A stretch of 60,064 bases of DNA from a bacterium. Lineage in GTDB: Bacteria; Vulcanimicrobiota; Xenobia; Xenobiales; JADMJV01. The translations under genes and the position numbers were made by a program. The DNA is taken from the NCBI GenBank assembly GCA_030149525.1, contig JASBRJ010000167.1, forward strand, positions 1-60,064, given 5' to 3'. Shown one piece after another: positions 52,809 through 60,064 of the stretch. The notes beneath the pieces were generated by a model. The model saw only the letters and a program-made list of their open reading frames with translations, was not told the origin of the DNA and searched no databases. Position 1 is the stretch's first letter. The number at the start of each line of letters is the position of its first letter.

Positions 52809-55505
52809 ATGCTTACTTCTGCCTTTGCTCCAGGCCAACGAGTGGTGGCTCCGGCTGAGCCGCAACTTGGTCTGGGAGTGGTCACCGAGGTCGGTGGCCG
52901 TCGATTCCAGGTTCTGTTTCCCAAAGCCGATGTCCAGAGGACTTACAGCAGCGATACGTCTGCGGTTCACCGGTTCAAGGCCAAAGTGGGGGACACCATC
53001 ACAACTCAATCCGGCGAGGAATATCGGGTTTCCGCTCTCTTGGAGACGGACGGAATCGTCTCCTACCAAACCACCGATGGGGCCGAAGTTTCGGAAATGA
53101 CTCTGTCGGTGGACCTCAAACATTCCGACCCTTTCTCAGCTTTAGCCGTCGGCAAGCCTGGTTCACCCCGTACATTTGTTTCTCGAGTGACGGCTCACAA
53201 TTCCCAGAGCTTCGGACGCTCTCAGGAGCACCGAGGCCTGGGGTCTGCACGAGTGGAACTTCTTCCCCATCAACTTTTCGTCACCGAAAGAGTTTCTCAG
53301 ATGTGGCGCCCTAGAGTTCTTCTGGCCGACGAAGTGGGCCTGGGCAAAACTATCGAAGCAGGGCTCATCGGCATCCGTCTGGCGGCTTTGGGCCGCGCTC
53401 GCTCGGTAGCGGTTGTTGCTCCTCGGGCTCTGGTAGGTCAATGGTTGGCGGAGTTTTATCGACGGTTCGCCCGGCCTCTGACCCTGTTTGATGCGGAATT
53501 GGAAGAGCTGCCTCAGGACGTCCTAATCCCGGCCGACGATCTGGATTTTCTGCCTGCTGATTTCCAACGCGAACTTCTCATTGTAGACGAGGCCCACCAC
53601 TACTACGACGACGAGGCGCTGAAAGTTCTGGCCGGGCGCTCGGGTGCGGTGCTCTTCTTGACCGCCACACCCTCGCTCGGGGGAGAAGAAAGTCTCTTTC
53701 GCCTGCTCAACCAACTCGATCCCTGGCGTTATCCCGATGCCGATGCACTCAAGGCCAAAGGAGGCGAGTGGGCTCAAGTGGCCGATCTGGCGCGTCGCGT
53801 TGAGAGTGGTGAGAATGAGAAGACTCTGGAAAGAGAGTTTCAGAAAGCTTTTCCCGGAGAAGCCGATCTGGCTCAACTGGCCGCCAAGGGCGAGTCCGAG
53901 GAGCTTCTTCAGCGACTGGTGGACCGCCACGGCCTGGGACGAAGCCTGATTCGCAACCGCAGGGCCCGACTCCATGATCTCTTCTCCGGCCGCGACGTGG
54001 TGAGCTACGAACTGGAGGACGATCTCGGACTTTTCCTCATCGATCATCTTCGAGAACTCAAGAGTCAGGGCAAGAAGGTTTTGGTCATGGTGGAGTCCAC
54101 CGAGGATGTGAATCGCTGGGCCCGACTTCTCAACGAAAAGACCACTCTCTCGGTGGCTCGTTTCGACGAAACGATGTCGCTTTTGGAGCGAGATCGCCAG
54201 GCCGCCTGGTTTAACCGAGTGGTGGCCGCACCGGGTGAGGAGGAACCGGCCTCCGTGCTTCTTTGCTCCGAGGTAGGGGGGGAAGGGCGCAACTTTCAGG
54301 TGGCCCATCATCTGATTCTCCTCGATCTCCCTCGTCATCCCGATAAACTTGAGCAGAGGATAGGTCGTTTGGACCGCATCGGCCAAACCGAGCGCGTGAT
54401 CGTTCATGTTCCTTTGCCCCAGGGAGACGACCGGCGCGCGGTTCGCTTCGCCTGGCTCCACGACGGCCTAAACGCTTTTGCGCGCCCGCTGGCGGAAGGT
54501 CAGATCGCTTACGAAGAGTTTGGGGAGGAGTTGAAAGAGTTCGAAAAGCGGGGCATCGATCACGAGGAATTCGGCAGTTGGCTTCAGAGGGTTCGTCTGT
54601 GGACAGAAAAAGCTCAAGAGCGGGCCGAGCAATCGGTGGACCCTCTCATTGACCGAATGTCTTACAGTCCACAGCAAGCCCAAGATTTGGCCGCAAAAGC
54701 CGCCGCCGAACAGGAGGCCATGTCGCAGCACCTGCAGGAGGTTCTTCCCGATCTGCTGGACTCTCTCGGCGTGATGCTGGAGGCTCGAAGCGAAAAAGGT
54801 CTCTACTTCATCAAGTCGGGTGATATGATGTTCGTCGAGGCGCTGCCGGGACTCCCCCCAGGTGGAGCCCTTGTCACTTTCGACCGGACCCTTGCTAATC
54901 GTCGAGACGATGTGGAGTTTCTCCACTTTGAACACCGGTTGGTGAGAAATACCCTGGACCTCATTCTCGACGAGGGTGTGGGAAAGGCCACCGCTGCCAG
55001 ATGGAAAGGCGCTCCTAAAACCACAGTCTGTTTTCAGTTCTTGTTCGTTCTGGAGATTGAAGGACCCGAGTATCTCAGTCTCAGTCGTTATCTGCCGGCG
55101 CAGACTCAAGTTGTCACGGGAGACCTGGCCGCCCAGGTGGTGGAAGGTTGGGAATTACCCGGAGGAATCGCCGTGGAAGAGCGAGCGCTTGAGCGACTCG
55201 GGCCCGACGTGGTGGAAACCCTTCTTGTTCGGACTCAGGATTTGCGCCCCCGGTTGAGAGCTCAGGCCGAAGAATTGCTGGAATCCAAGACGTCAAGTCT
55301 CAAGGCGCAGGCCGCAGCCAAGGCCGAGTCGTTTTTCGCTCGAGAGGCTGCCCGACTACAGCATCTGCGAGAAAACCAGGAAACGGCGGAGGTCGTCGAG
55401 CAAGCACTACAAGAGCTTGAGAGTCAGCACACCGAAGTGTTGGAGTGTCTCAAGAAAGCCGACTGGCGCTTCGACGCCGTTCGCATGATCCTTTGCCAGG
55501 AGTGA
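52809..55505 (+). CDS. rapA: RapA-like SWI2/SNF2 ATPase
   Basis: Protein of 898 residues. N-terminal Tudor-like domain (FAPGQRVVAPAEPQLGLGVVTEVGGRRFQVLFP) is typical of RapA, the RNA polymerase-associated ATPase that recycles polymerase after termination. The helicase core has LLADEVGLGKTIEAG (Walker A about 173), DEAH at about 260, LTATPS and LEQRIGRLDRIGQ (motif VI). The C-terminal region has the coiled-coil and RapA_C parts. It is slightly shorter than E. coli RapA (968). The start ATG at 52809 lies 60 bases from the divergent DUF6941-like gene. Confidence 0.88.
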   Translation: MLTSAFAPGQRVVAPAEPQLGLGVVTEVGGRRFQVLFPKADVQRTYSSDTSAVHRFKAKVGDTITTQSGEEYRVSALLETDGIVSYQTTDGAEVSEMTLSVDLKHSDPFSALAVGKPGSPRTFVSRVTAHNSQSFGRSQEHRGLGSARVELLPHQLFVTERVSQMWRPRVLLADEVGLGKTIEAGLIGIRLAALGRARSVAVVAPRALVGQWLAEFYRRFARPLTLFDAELEELPQDVLIPADDLDFLPADFQRELLIVDEAHHYYDDEALKVLAGRSGAVLFLTATPSLGGEESLFRLLNQLDPWRYPDADALKAKGGEWAQVADLARRVESGENEKTLEREFQKAFPGEADLAQLAAKGESEELLQRLVDRHGLGRSLIRNRRARLHDLFSGRDVVSYELEDDLGLFLIDHLRELKSQGKKVLVMVESTEDVNRWARLLNEKTTLSVARFDETMSLLERDRQAAWFNRVVAAPGEEEPASVLLCSEVGGEGRNFQVAHHLILLDLPRHPDKLEQRIGRLDRIGQTERVIVHVPLPQGDDRRAVRFAWLHDGLNAFARPLAEGQIAYEEFGEELKEFEKRGIDHEEFGSWLQRVRLWTEKAQERAEQSVDPLIDRMSYSPQQAQDLAAKAAAEQEAMSQHLQEVLPDLLDSLGVMLEARSEKGLYFIKSGDMMFVEALPGLPPGGALVTFDRTLANRRDDVEFLHFEHRLVRNTLDLILDEGVGKATAARWKGAPKTTVCFQFLFVLEIEGPEYLSLSRYLPAQTQVVTGDLAAQVVEGWELPGGIAVEERALERLGPDVVETLLVRTQDLRPRLRAQAEELLESKTSSLKAQAAAKAESFFAREAARLQHLRENQETAEVVEQALQELESQHTEVLECLKKADWRFDAVRMILCQE

Positions 55506-55512
55506 AGAAACC

Positions 55513-56748
55513 ATGAATGTCCTTGTCCTCAACTGTGGCTCGTCCACGGTCAAATTCCAGCTCATTGAGACCGATCTAGAGATCATGGCTCGCGATGCCG
55601 ACCGGCGCCTGGCCCAAGGGATATTAGAGCGGATAGGCGGCAAGTCCCAGATCACCATGAAGGTGGACGGCAACGTTGTGCTTCGAGAGTCTCGACCGAT
55701 TCGAGATCATCGCCAGGCGGTAGATGAGATCGTTCGCTGGGTGATTTCCGAGGAGTCGGGGATCGATGAGATTCACAGCCCCTCCGATATACACGCGGTG
55801 GGACACCGGGTGGTTCATGGGGGAGAAAAGTTCAAAGCTTCCATGAAGATCACCGAAGAGGTTCTCTCTGGGATTCGCGACTGCATCGATCTCGCACCCC
55901 TTCACAATCCAGCAAATCTCAAGGGCATAGAGGCAGTCACCCGACTGTTGGGTGCCGGTATGCCCCAGGTCGCCGTCTTCGACACCGCTTTCCACTCCAG
56001 CATGCCGGCTCATAACTACCTCTATGCCGTGCCCTATCACCTCTATCGCCGGCACTCCTTGAGAAGATACGGCTTTCACGGGACCTCTCATCGCTACATC
56101 AGCTACCGTTATCGAACGCTTGAGCAAAGGAAGAAGGAAGATGTGAAGATCATCAGCCTTCATCTTGGCAACGGCTGCTCAGCGTGCGCCATTGAAAACG
56201 GAGAATCCCTCGACACCTCCATGGGCATGACGCCTTTGGAAGGTCTCATTATGGGCACTCGAAGCGGCGATCTCGACCCCTCTCTGGTGGAGTTTCTCAC
56301 CGAGGTCGAAGGCTACTCCGTCGGTGAGGTCGACACCATCCTCAACCGGAATTCCGGCCTGTTGGGAGTTTCCGGGCTCACCGGAGACATGCGAGATCTT
56401 CTGTTCGAGCGAAAAGACACCGGCGATAGGCGAGCCGGGCTTGCCATCAAAATGTTCTGCACACGTATTCGCAAATACATCGGCGCTTATCTCGCTCAGC
56501 TTAACGGGGCTCAGGCCATCTGCTTTGCAGGTGGCATCGGAGAAAACTCTGCAGAAATTCGGGAAGAAGTTTGTGTGGGCCTGGAGAGTCTGGGGATTCA
56601 CATCGATGTAGATAAGAATCGGAACTTACCGCAAGACGCTCGGGGGACGGTCATTTCAAAAGAGGACTCACCGGTGAAAATCTATGTCATACCCACCGAC
56701 GAGGAATTGCTCATCGCTCGAGATGCTGTGCGCTGCATCGAGCACTAG
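55513..56748 (+). CDS. ackA: Acetate kinase
   Basis: ASKHA-fold kinase of 411 residues making acetyl phosphate and ADP from acetate and ATP or the reverse. N-terminal MNVLVLNCGSSTVKFQLIE holds the first phosphate-binding segment. HRVVHGG, FDTAFHSSMP, YGFHGTSHRY, LGNGCSACAI, DTSMGMTPLEGLIMGTRSGDLDP and CFAGGIGENS are all in place. It is seven bases after rapA and is probably co-transcribed. No pta gene is visible. Its stop abuts the convergent cvfB-like stop with no spacer. Confidence 0.95.
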   Translation: MNVLVLNCGSSTVKFQLIETDLEIMARDADRRLAQGILERIGGKSQITMKVDGNVVLRESRPIRDHRQAVDEIVRWVISEESGIDEIHSPSDIHAVGHRVVHGGEKFKASMKITEEVLSGIRDCIDLAPLHNPANLKGIEAVTRLLGAGMPQVAVFDTAFHSSMPAHNYLYAVPYHLYRRHSLRRYGFHGTSHRYISYRYRTLEQRKKEDVKIISLHLGNGCSACAIENGESLDTSMGMTPLEGLIMGTRSGDLDPSLVEFLTEVEGYSVGEVDTILNRNSGLLGVSGLTGDMRDLLFERKDTGDRRAGLAIKMFCTRIRKYIGAYLAQLNGAQAICFAGGIGENSAEIREEVCVGLESLGIHIDVDKNRNLPQDARGTVISKEDSPVKIYVIPTDEELLIARDAVRCIEH

Positions 56749-57384
56749 CTAGTCGGTCAGGCGGATCCCGTCCTCATCGATAAAGATGTCTCTATGCTTG
56801 AAGAGCCTGCCGATGGCCATCTTAAACTTTTTCTTACTGACCCCGAAGAGTTGGTAAATCTCTTCCGGGTCACTCTTGTCGTTGAGAGGTAGAAAACCCC
56901 CTTGGGAGCGGAGTTCTTCCTTGATCACTTTACCGAGGTCGGTCGTCCCCCGCGTTCCCCTGAGTTGGGTGATGAGGTCGATCTTGCCGTCGTCGCGAAT
57001 CTTTTTGACAAAGCCTGTGGTGCGCTGGCCGATTTCGAGATCTTGAAACACCTCGTTGTAATAGAGAATCCCTCGATGTCTCCCGTCGATAATAGCATCG
57101 TAGCCCAGTTGTCCCTCTCCGGCGATGAGGAGTTCTACCTTCTGATTCGGTTCCAGTTGATCGGGGTCGTGATCGATGTACCGTTCCCATTTCATGGAGG
57201 CCATCGGTCTTTCAAAGACTCGCTCGTCGGTGGTGATGTAGACCAGGACCATGTCGCCTTTTCTCACTTCGTAGCGTTGCTCTTCGGCGGGAAGGTGAAG
57301 CAGTTCCGGTTGACCCCACTCGAGCATGGCCCCGTCTTTTCTTGTGCGGGCGACTTTCAGGGTCGCAAATTGATCCATTTCCAT
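56749..57384 (-). CDS. S1-type RNA-binding protein, CvfB-like
   Basis: Protein of 211 residues. It matches the CvfB/YitL group: tandem S1-like barrels (FATLKVARTRKDGAMLEWGQPELLHLPAEEQ and LEIGQRTTGFVKKIRDDGKIDLITQ) and the C-terminal winged-helix-like FGVSKKKFKMAIGRLFKHRDI. Length is below the usual 280-300 residues, so one S1 domain is missing or shortened. In Firmicutes CvfB affects virulence regulators; here a general RNA-binding role is inferred. Confidence 0.85.
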   Translation of the reverse strand: MEMDQFATLKVARTRKDGAMLEWGQPELLHLPAEEQRYEVRKGDMVLVYITTDERVFERPMASMKWERYIDHDPDQLEPNQKVELLIAGEGQLGYDAIIDGRHRGILYYNEVFQDLEIGQRTTGFVKKIRDDGKIDLITQLRGTRGTTDLGKVIKEELRSQGGFLPLNDKSDPEEIYQLFGVSKKKFKMAIGRLFKHRDIFIDEDGIRLTD

Positions 57385-57418
57385 CGGAACGCCGTTTCGA
57401 CTTTTTCTGTAGCTTCCT

Positions 57419-57964
57419 TCATTCCGAGCTCAGGTTCAGACGCTCTCGAAGGCGAGCCCGGGCGGTGCTCAGTTTTGATTTGACCGTTCCCACCGGGAGC
57501 CTCAGGGTGTAGGCGAGGTCTTGGTAAGAGAAGTCCAGCAATTCCCTCAAGATGAGCAGATCGCGATCGGCGCGTTCCAAGCGGTTGAGTGCGCGATTGA
57601 GTGTCACCCGGGCGGCTACCTGGTCGGACTCATCGCTTACGGCGACTGCCACGTCCTTAAGTTCCTGGTGGGGAGTTTCCGGACGCAGCTTGTAACAGAC
57701 ATGAAGGCACATTCGGCTAAGCCACGGGATGAAAGCTCCGGGCTCTCTCAGTTGATGGAGATTCCGAAAGACCAGCAAGTAGGTCTCCTGCAAAGCATCC
57801 GCCAGTCTCTGCTCTCCCACGATAGGGAAGGCGATCTTCTTGAGCAGGTTTTCGGTTCGTTCGACCAGTTGCTCGAAAGCTAGAGGCGAGCCTTGGCGAG
57901 CTTTGACGACAACTTCCGTGAGGTCGGTCTTTTGCGTTTCCATAGTCTTCACCAGGGCGTTCAT
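57419..57964 (-). CDS. RNA polymerase sigma factor, ECF type
   Basis: Protein of 181 residues with sigma region 2 (SPLAFEQLVERTENLLKKIAF, ADALQETYLLVFRNL, PWLSRMCLHVCYKL) and region 4 (LERADRDLLILRELLDFSYQDLAYTLRLPVGTVKSKLSTARARLRERL). The start is ATG at 57964, overlapping the stop of the membrane protein gene upstream (ATGA); an in-frame start 21 bases earlier is less likely. Because the membrane gene comes first in the operon, the pair may be a sigma factor and a membrane regulator. Confidence 0.92.
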   Translation of the reverse strand: MNALVKTMETQKTDLTEVVVKARQGSPLAFEQLVERTENLLKKIAFPIVGEQRLADALQETYLLVFRNLHQLREPGAFIPWLSRMCLHVCYKLRPETPHQELKDVAVAVSDESDQVAARVTLNRALNRLERADRDLLILRELLDFSYQDLAYTLRLPVGTVKSKLSTARARLRERLNLSSE

Positions 57965-59493
57965 CGGGCCATCCGCATCTGCCACCGTCGATCCTGATTG
58001 CTCAGATAGACGGAGCCGTCGAAGTCTTCACGGAGTTCCCAATCACTTGGAAGATCGGGCAGGTGAACCCTGTCGGTGGGAAGCCGGCCGTGGTTTTTTT
58101 GATAGAGTCTGGCCCGGGTGGACCAAAGAAGAAGCTCCAGGCAGATTTTATAATCCTCAGGCAAAACGAGGGGGCCGGCATCGTGAGGGGCTCCTCCCGA
58201 ACAAAGGCGCGCTATGGATCTGCTGAAGGCTAAGGCTTCCACCTTGTGGTGGGGTCTCTCGCTCAACTGAGATTTGAGCTGGAGCCACTGTTCGATCCGC
58301 TCTTGCACCGAACGTTGCTTGAGTAGTCGTTCTGGGGTAGCCCCTCGACGGTCCAGCCAACTGTAGAAGGAGAACTTTCCAAACTCGCGTTCTCGCTGAG
58401 CAAGGCAACCCAGCAAGAAATAGTCGGTGGACTGTTCGGAGGAAGGGAGGGACTCTTGAAGTTCCAGGAGTCGGGTTTCGAGTTCCTTGAGTTCGGCTGC
58501 GGAGAGTTCGTCGCGGGCCAAGGCCAAGCCCAGAAAACGGTTCCCGTCGTTGGAGCTCGGATGCTGACCACGGGCAAAGCCCACAAGCATCTCTTGCAGT
58601 CGGAGTTCCACTTTATGAGATGAGTTCTCTCCCAGCCTCTCGGAGTCGAAGATGTGTCTGATCTCATAGGAATCGGGGGTGGGGAGTTGGCCCTGCCTTA
58701 ACAGTTCCAGGGCCTGTTCCGTGTAGTTCTCCGGGTGGTGTAGGTTCAAATCGCTCCAGCGCTTGTTATTGGCCGATGAAAAGGCAGGTAGCCACGGATT
58801 TTTGGGAGCGGCGGCGGTGAGGCTCTTCTGCCATTTCATCACCTCTTGGGAAGGGAGGGCGGAGAGGAAAAGTCCGCTGTAGAGGAGCGGCGGAACCAGA
58901 AGCAAGCCGAGGGCAAGAATCCGGCGACCCGGCGGATATTTCGGGCTGTCGTACCAGGGAGTCTGTTTCAGGACAATGTTTGTCCACCCCTTGAAGGCCA
59001 AGAGTGTGAGAACGGAGAGGAGAAAAAGCGGAGTGGATAGAGTCAGGTGGAGGTGAACGATACCCGAATCGAGGACCTGCTCTAGAAAGGAGAGTCTGAG
59101 AGGACTCGGTCTGAGAGTGGCCTCGGCACAGCCGATGACCGTGGAGACGAGAAGGCCCAGAGCAAAGAGGGCAACGATATCTCTGACTCGCTTTAGATCG
59201 GTGAAGTCGAAGAGGGGGTAGAGAAGGTAAGCCAGGGCGAACGATAGGGGGATAAAGGCGAGCTGAATCGTTGCGTAGTGGCGGTCCAGGTTCAGTCCAA
59301 ACGCTGAAAAGAGAGCAATGTAGAAAGCCAGGGGCAAATATCCGGATACGATGGCATCTCGAAATTTTTCTATGGTCTGCCGACCGGAAAAGATGGCGGG
59401 CATGACGTTGGACTTGACCTCCGGTGTCGGGGTGACAAGAGCTTGTTGAGACAGCTCCTTCCAAAGGTCGCCGGCTACAGTTTCTTCTTCCAT
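57961..59493 (-). CDS. Polytopic membrane protein upstream of an ECF sigma gene
   Basis: Protein of 510 residues. A soluble N-terminus of about 45 residues (MEEETVAGDLWKELSQQALVTPTPEVKSNV) is followed by about six membrane helices (to about 240) and a large soluble C-terminal domain, mostly helical. The extreme C-terminus has YQKNHGRLPTD, DLPSDWELREDFDGSVYLSNQDRRWQM, a layout seen in pseudopilin-like and related exported proteins. I do not see a zinc anti-sigma motif. Translational coupling with the sigma gene makes an anti-sigma or sensor role possible, but this is inference. Promoter and leader must lie in 59494-59648. Confidence 0.7.
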   Translation of the reverse strand: MEEETVAGDLWKELSQQALVTPTPEVKSNVMPAIFSGRQTIEKFRDAIVSGYLPLAFYIALFSAFGLNLDRHYATIQLAFIPLSFALAYLLYPLFDFTDLKRVRDIVALFALGLLVSTVIGCAEATLRPSPLRLSFLEQVLDSGIVHLHLTLSTPLFLLSVLTLLAFKGWTNIVLKQTPWYDSPKYPPGRRILALGLLLVPPLLYSGLFLSALPSQEVMKWQKSLTAAAPKNPWLPAFSSANNKRWSDLNLHHPENYTEQALELLRQGQLPTPDSYEIRHIFDSERLGENSSHKVELRLQEMLVGFARGQHPSSNDGNRFLGLALARDELSAAELKELETRLLELQESLPSSEQSTDYFLLGCLAQREREFGKFSFYSWLDRRGATPERLLKQRSVQERIEQWLQLKSQLSERPHHKVEALAFSRSIARLCSGGAPHDAGPLVLPEDYKICLELLLWSTRARLYQKNHGRLPTDRVHLPDLPSDWELREDFDGSVYLSNQDRRWQMRMAR

Positions 59494-59648
59494 GTTCTCT
59501 CCTTTTCACCGCAGGGGTCTTTACCAGAAAAGAAATGACCGTAGGCGGCAGTCTAATACTAAGGAGTCGTGTGCCATCGATTTTGTTCGAATTTTTTTTA
59601 CCGAATATTTTCGGGGTATTCAGGCCTCGGTCTTGAAGAGCACCTGTG

Positions 59649-60064
59649 GTGAGTCATGTCTTTCTCACAAACGCAGTTGATCAAGGTTTTACTTGCCACT
59701 CTTGTGGCAAATGCTGTGAAGCGCCCTGGCGAGTAAGGTTGTCTCGCGAAAGAGGGCGAAGAATCCGGTCTTTGCGGGCTTTTCAAAAGCTCAAAGAGCG
59801 AGGCTATCAACCTCTTCCCATATACGGTCAGGAGCACCGGTTGGGACACTTTGCCGACGGGTCTTGCATGTTTTATGAAGACCACGGCTGTGCCGTCCAC
59901 CGAGAGGACGGATTTCACGCCAAACCCACGGTTTGTCAACTCTACCCGCTGTCCTTGGTCAACACACCGGACGGCTATTTCATCTCTTTAAGCTTCTCCT
60001 GTCCCTCTGTAGTCCAGGGCGGGGGAGAGCCGCTTCGCCAACAGATTGAGAGTGTCGACCGGAC
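59649..60064 (+). CDS. YkgJ-type zinc/iron-chelating Cys-cluster protein (3' end cut)
   Basis: At least 138 residues, cut by the window edge. The pattern FTCHSCGKCCEAPWRVRLS, then GSCMFYED, GCAVH, KPTVCQLYPLS and FSCPSV matches the CxxCxxCC...C...C cluster of the YkgJ/DUF (zinc- or iron-chelating) family. I start at GTG 59649 in the frame that has these cysteines; the ATG at 59656 is in another frame and stops quickly. Partner and substrate are unknown. It is divergent from the membrane-protein/sigma operon. Confidence 0.82.
   Translation, partial: MSHVFLTNAVDQGFTCHSCGKCCEAPWRVRLSRERGRRIRSLRAFQKLKERGYQPLPIYGQEHRLGHFADGSCMFYEDHGCAVHREDGFHAKPTVCQLYPLSLVNTPDGYFISLSFSCPSVVQGGGEPLRQQIESVDR

Noticed and set aside
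52749-53123. Longer N-terminus for the DUF6941-like gene
   Set aside because: The extra 125 codons are antisense to the RapA Tudor-like domain, and the family starts at MKLDAMLCDFA.
59656-59735. ATG at 59656 as the start of the last gene
   Set aside because: That frame stops after 26 codons, while the frame starting at GTG 59649 has the conserved Cys cluster.
1-60064. CRISPR arrays, tRNA or rRNA genes, insertion sequences, phage genes
   Set aside because: I looked in the intergenic spaces, all under 300 bases, and saw no spaced repeats, tRNA-like ends or transposase motifs. A tRNA scan would be decisive.

Overview
The window reads as about 60 kb of ordinary chromosome from an uncultivated-looking, probably aerobic, diderm bacterium. 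Apolipoprotein N-acyltransferase, a lipobox-bearing lipoprotein, a MacAB-type adaptor and leucyl/phenylalanyl-tRNA-protein transferase point to a Gram-negative envelope. Fumarylacetoacetase, a fatty-acid desaturase and an animal-type heme peroxidase point to oxygen use. By eye the base composition is moderately GC-rich. I cannot place the phylum from sequence alone; a poorly sampled lineage such as Vulcanimicrobiota/Eremiobacterota is only a guess. Genes are packed very tightly: there are many 4-base ATGA/GTGA/TTGA start-stop overlaps, several tail-to-tail overlaps, and no gene-free stretch above 300 bases. I saw no rRNA, tRNA, CRISPR, insertion sequence or prophage.

Layout. 1-6.2 kb: the end of a methyltransferase, then a MacA-like adaptor, one ATPase and two tandem MacB-type permeases, then a glycerophosphodiester phosphodiesterase. 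6.2-9.0 kb (minus): a secreted sialidase-like propeller, a double PilZ protein and TrhO. 9.1-12.2 kb (plus): aminotransferase, MobA-like nucleotidyltransferase, desaturase and a CheX-like protein. 12.2-15.7 kb (minus): a large phosphohexomutase and fumarylacetoacetase, divergent from aat, an NFACT-R protein and a zinc-ribbon protein. 17.3-21.1 kb (minus): mostly secreted proteins of unknown function. 21.2-24.7 kb: lnt, a sigma factor with a TerB-like partner, and a methyltransferase. 24.7-32.4 kb (minus): a tight cluster of double PilZ, thrC, a 1454-residue TPR protein and a Dus3-like dihydrouridine synthase.

32.4-45.5 kb (mainly plus): a GH13 glucan enzyme, gpmI, a secreted ankyrin protein with a helical partner, a His/Tyr-rich low-complexity protein, engB (apparently starting at CTG), a zinc-ribbon protein, an internally duplicated Gly/Ala-rich protein, a Spy-like protein and a lipoprotein heme peroxidase. 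45.5-52.7 kb (minus): a six-gene run of GGDEF, EttA, M1 peptidase, GT39, a secreted gluzincin and a DUF6941-like protein. 52.8-60 kb: RapA-like and ackA on plus; CvfB-like and a membrane protein plus ECF sigma pair on minus; a partial YkgJ-type protein at the edge.

Themes. Cyclic-di-GMP signalling recurs (four PilZ modules in two proteins, one GAF-GGDEF enzyme). Two sigma factors each sit in a tight pair with a gene of unknown role. The most interesting new signal is a direct repeat, TTTACA/TTAACA units at an exact 11-base period, upstream of three genes whose products are large or low-complexity (32447, 38342, 41249). It resembles a PhoP/PhoB-type operator and may mark a small regulon.
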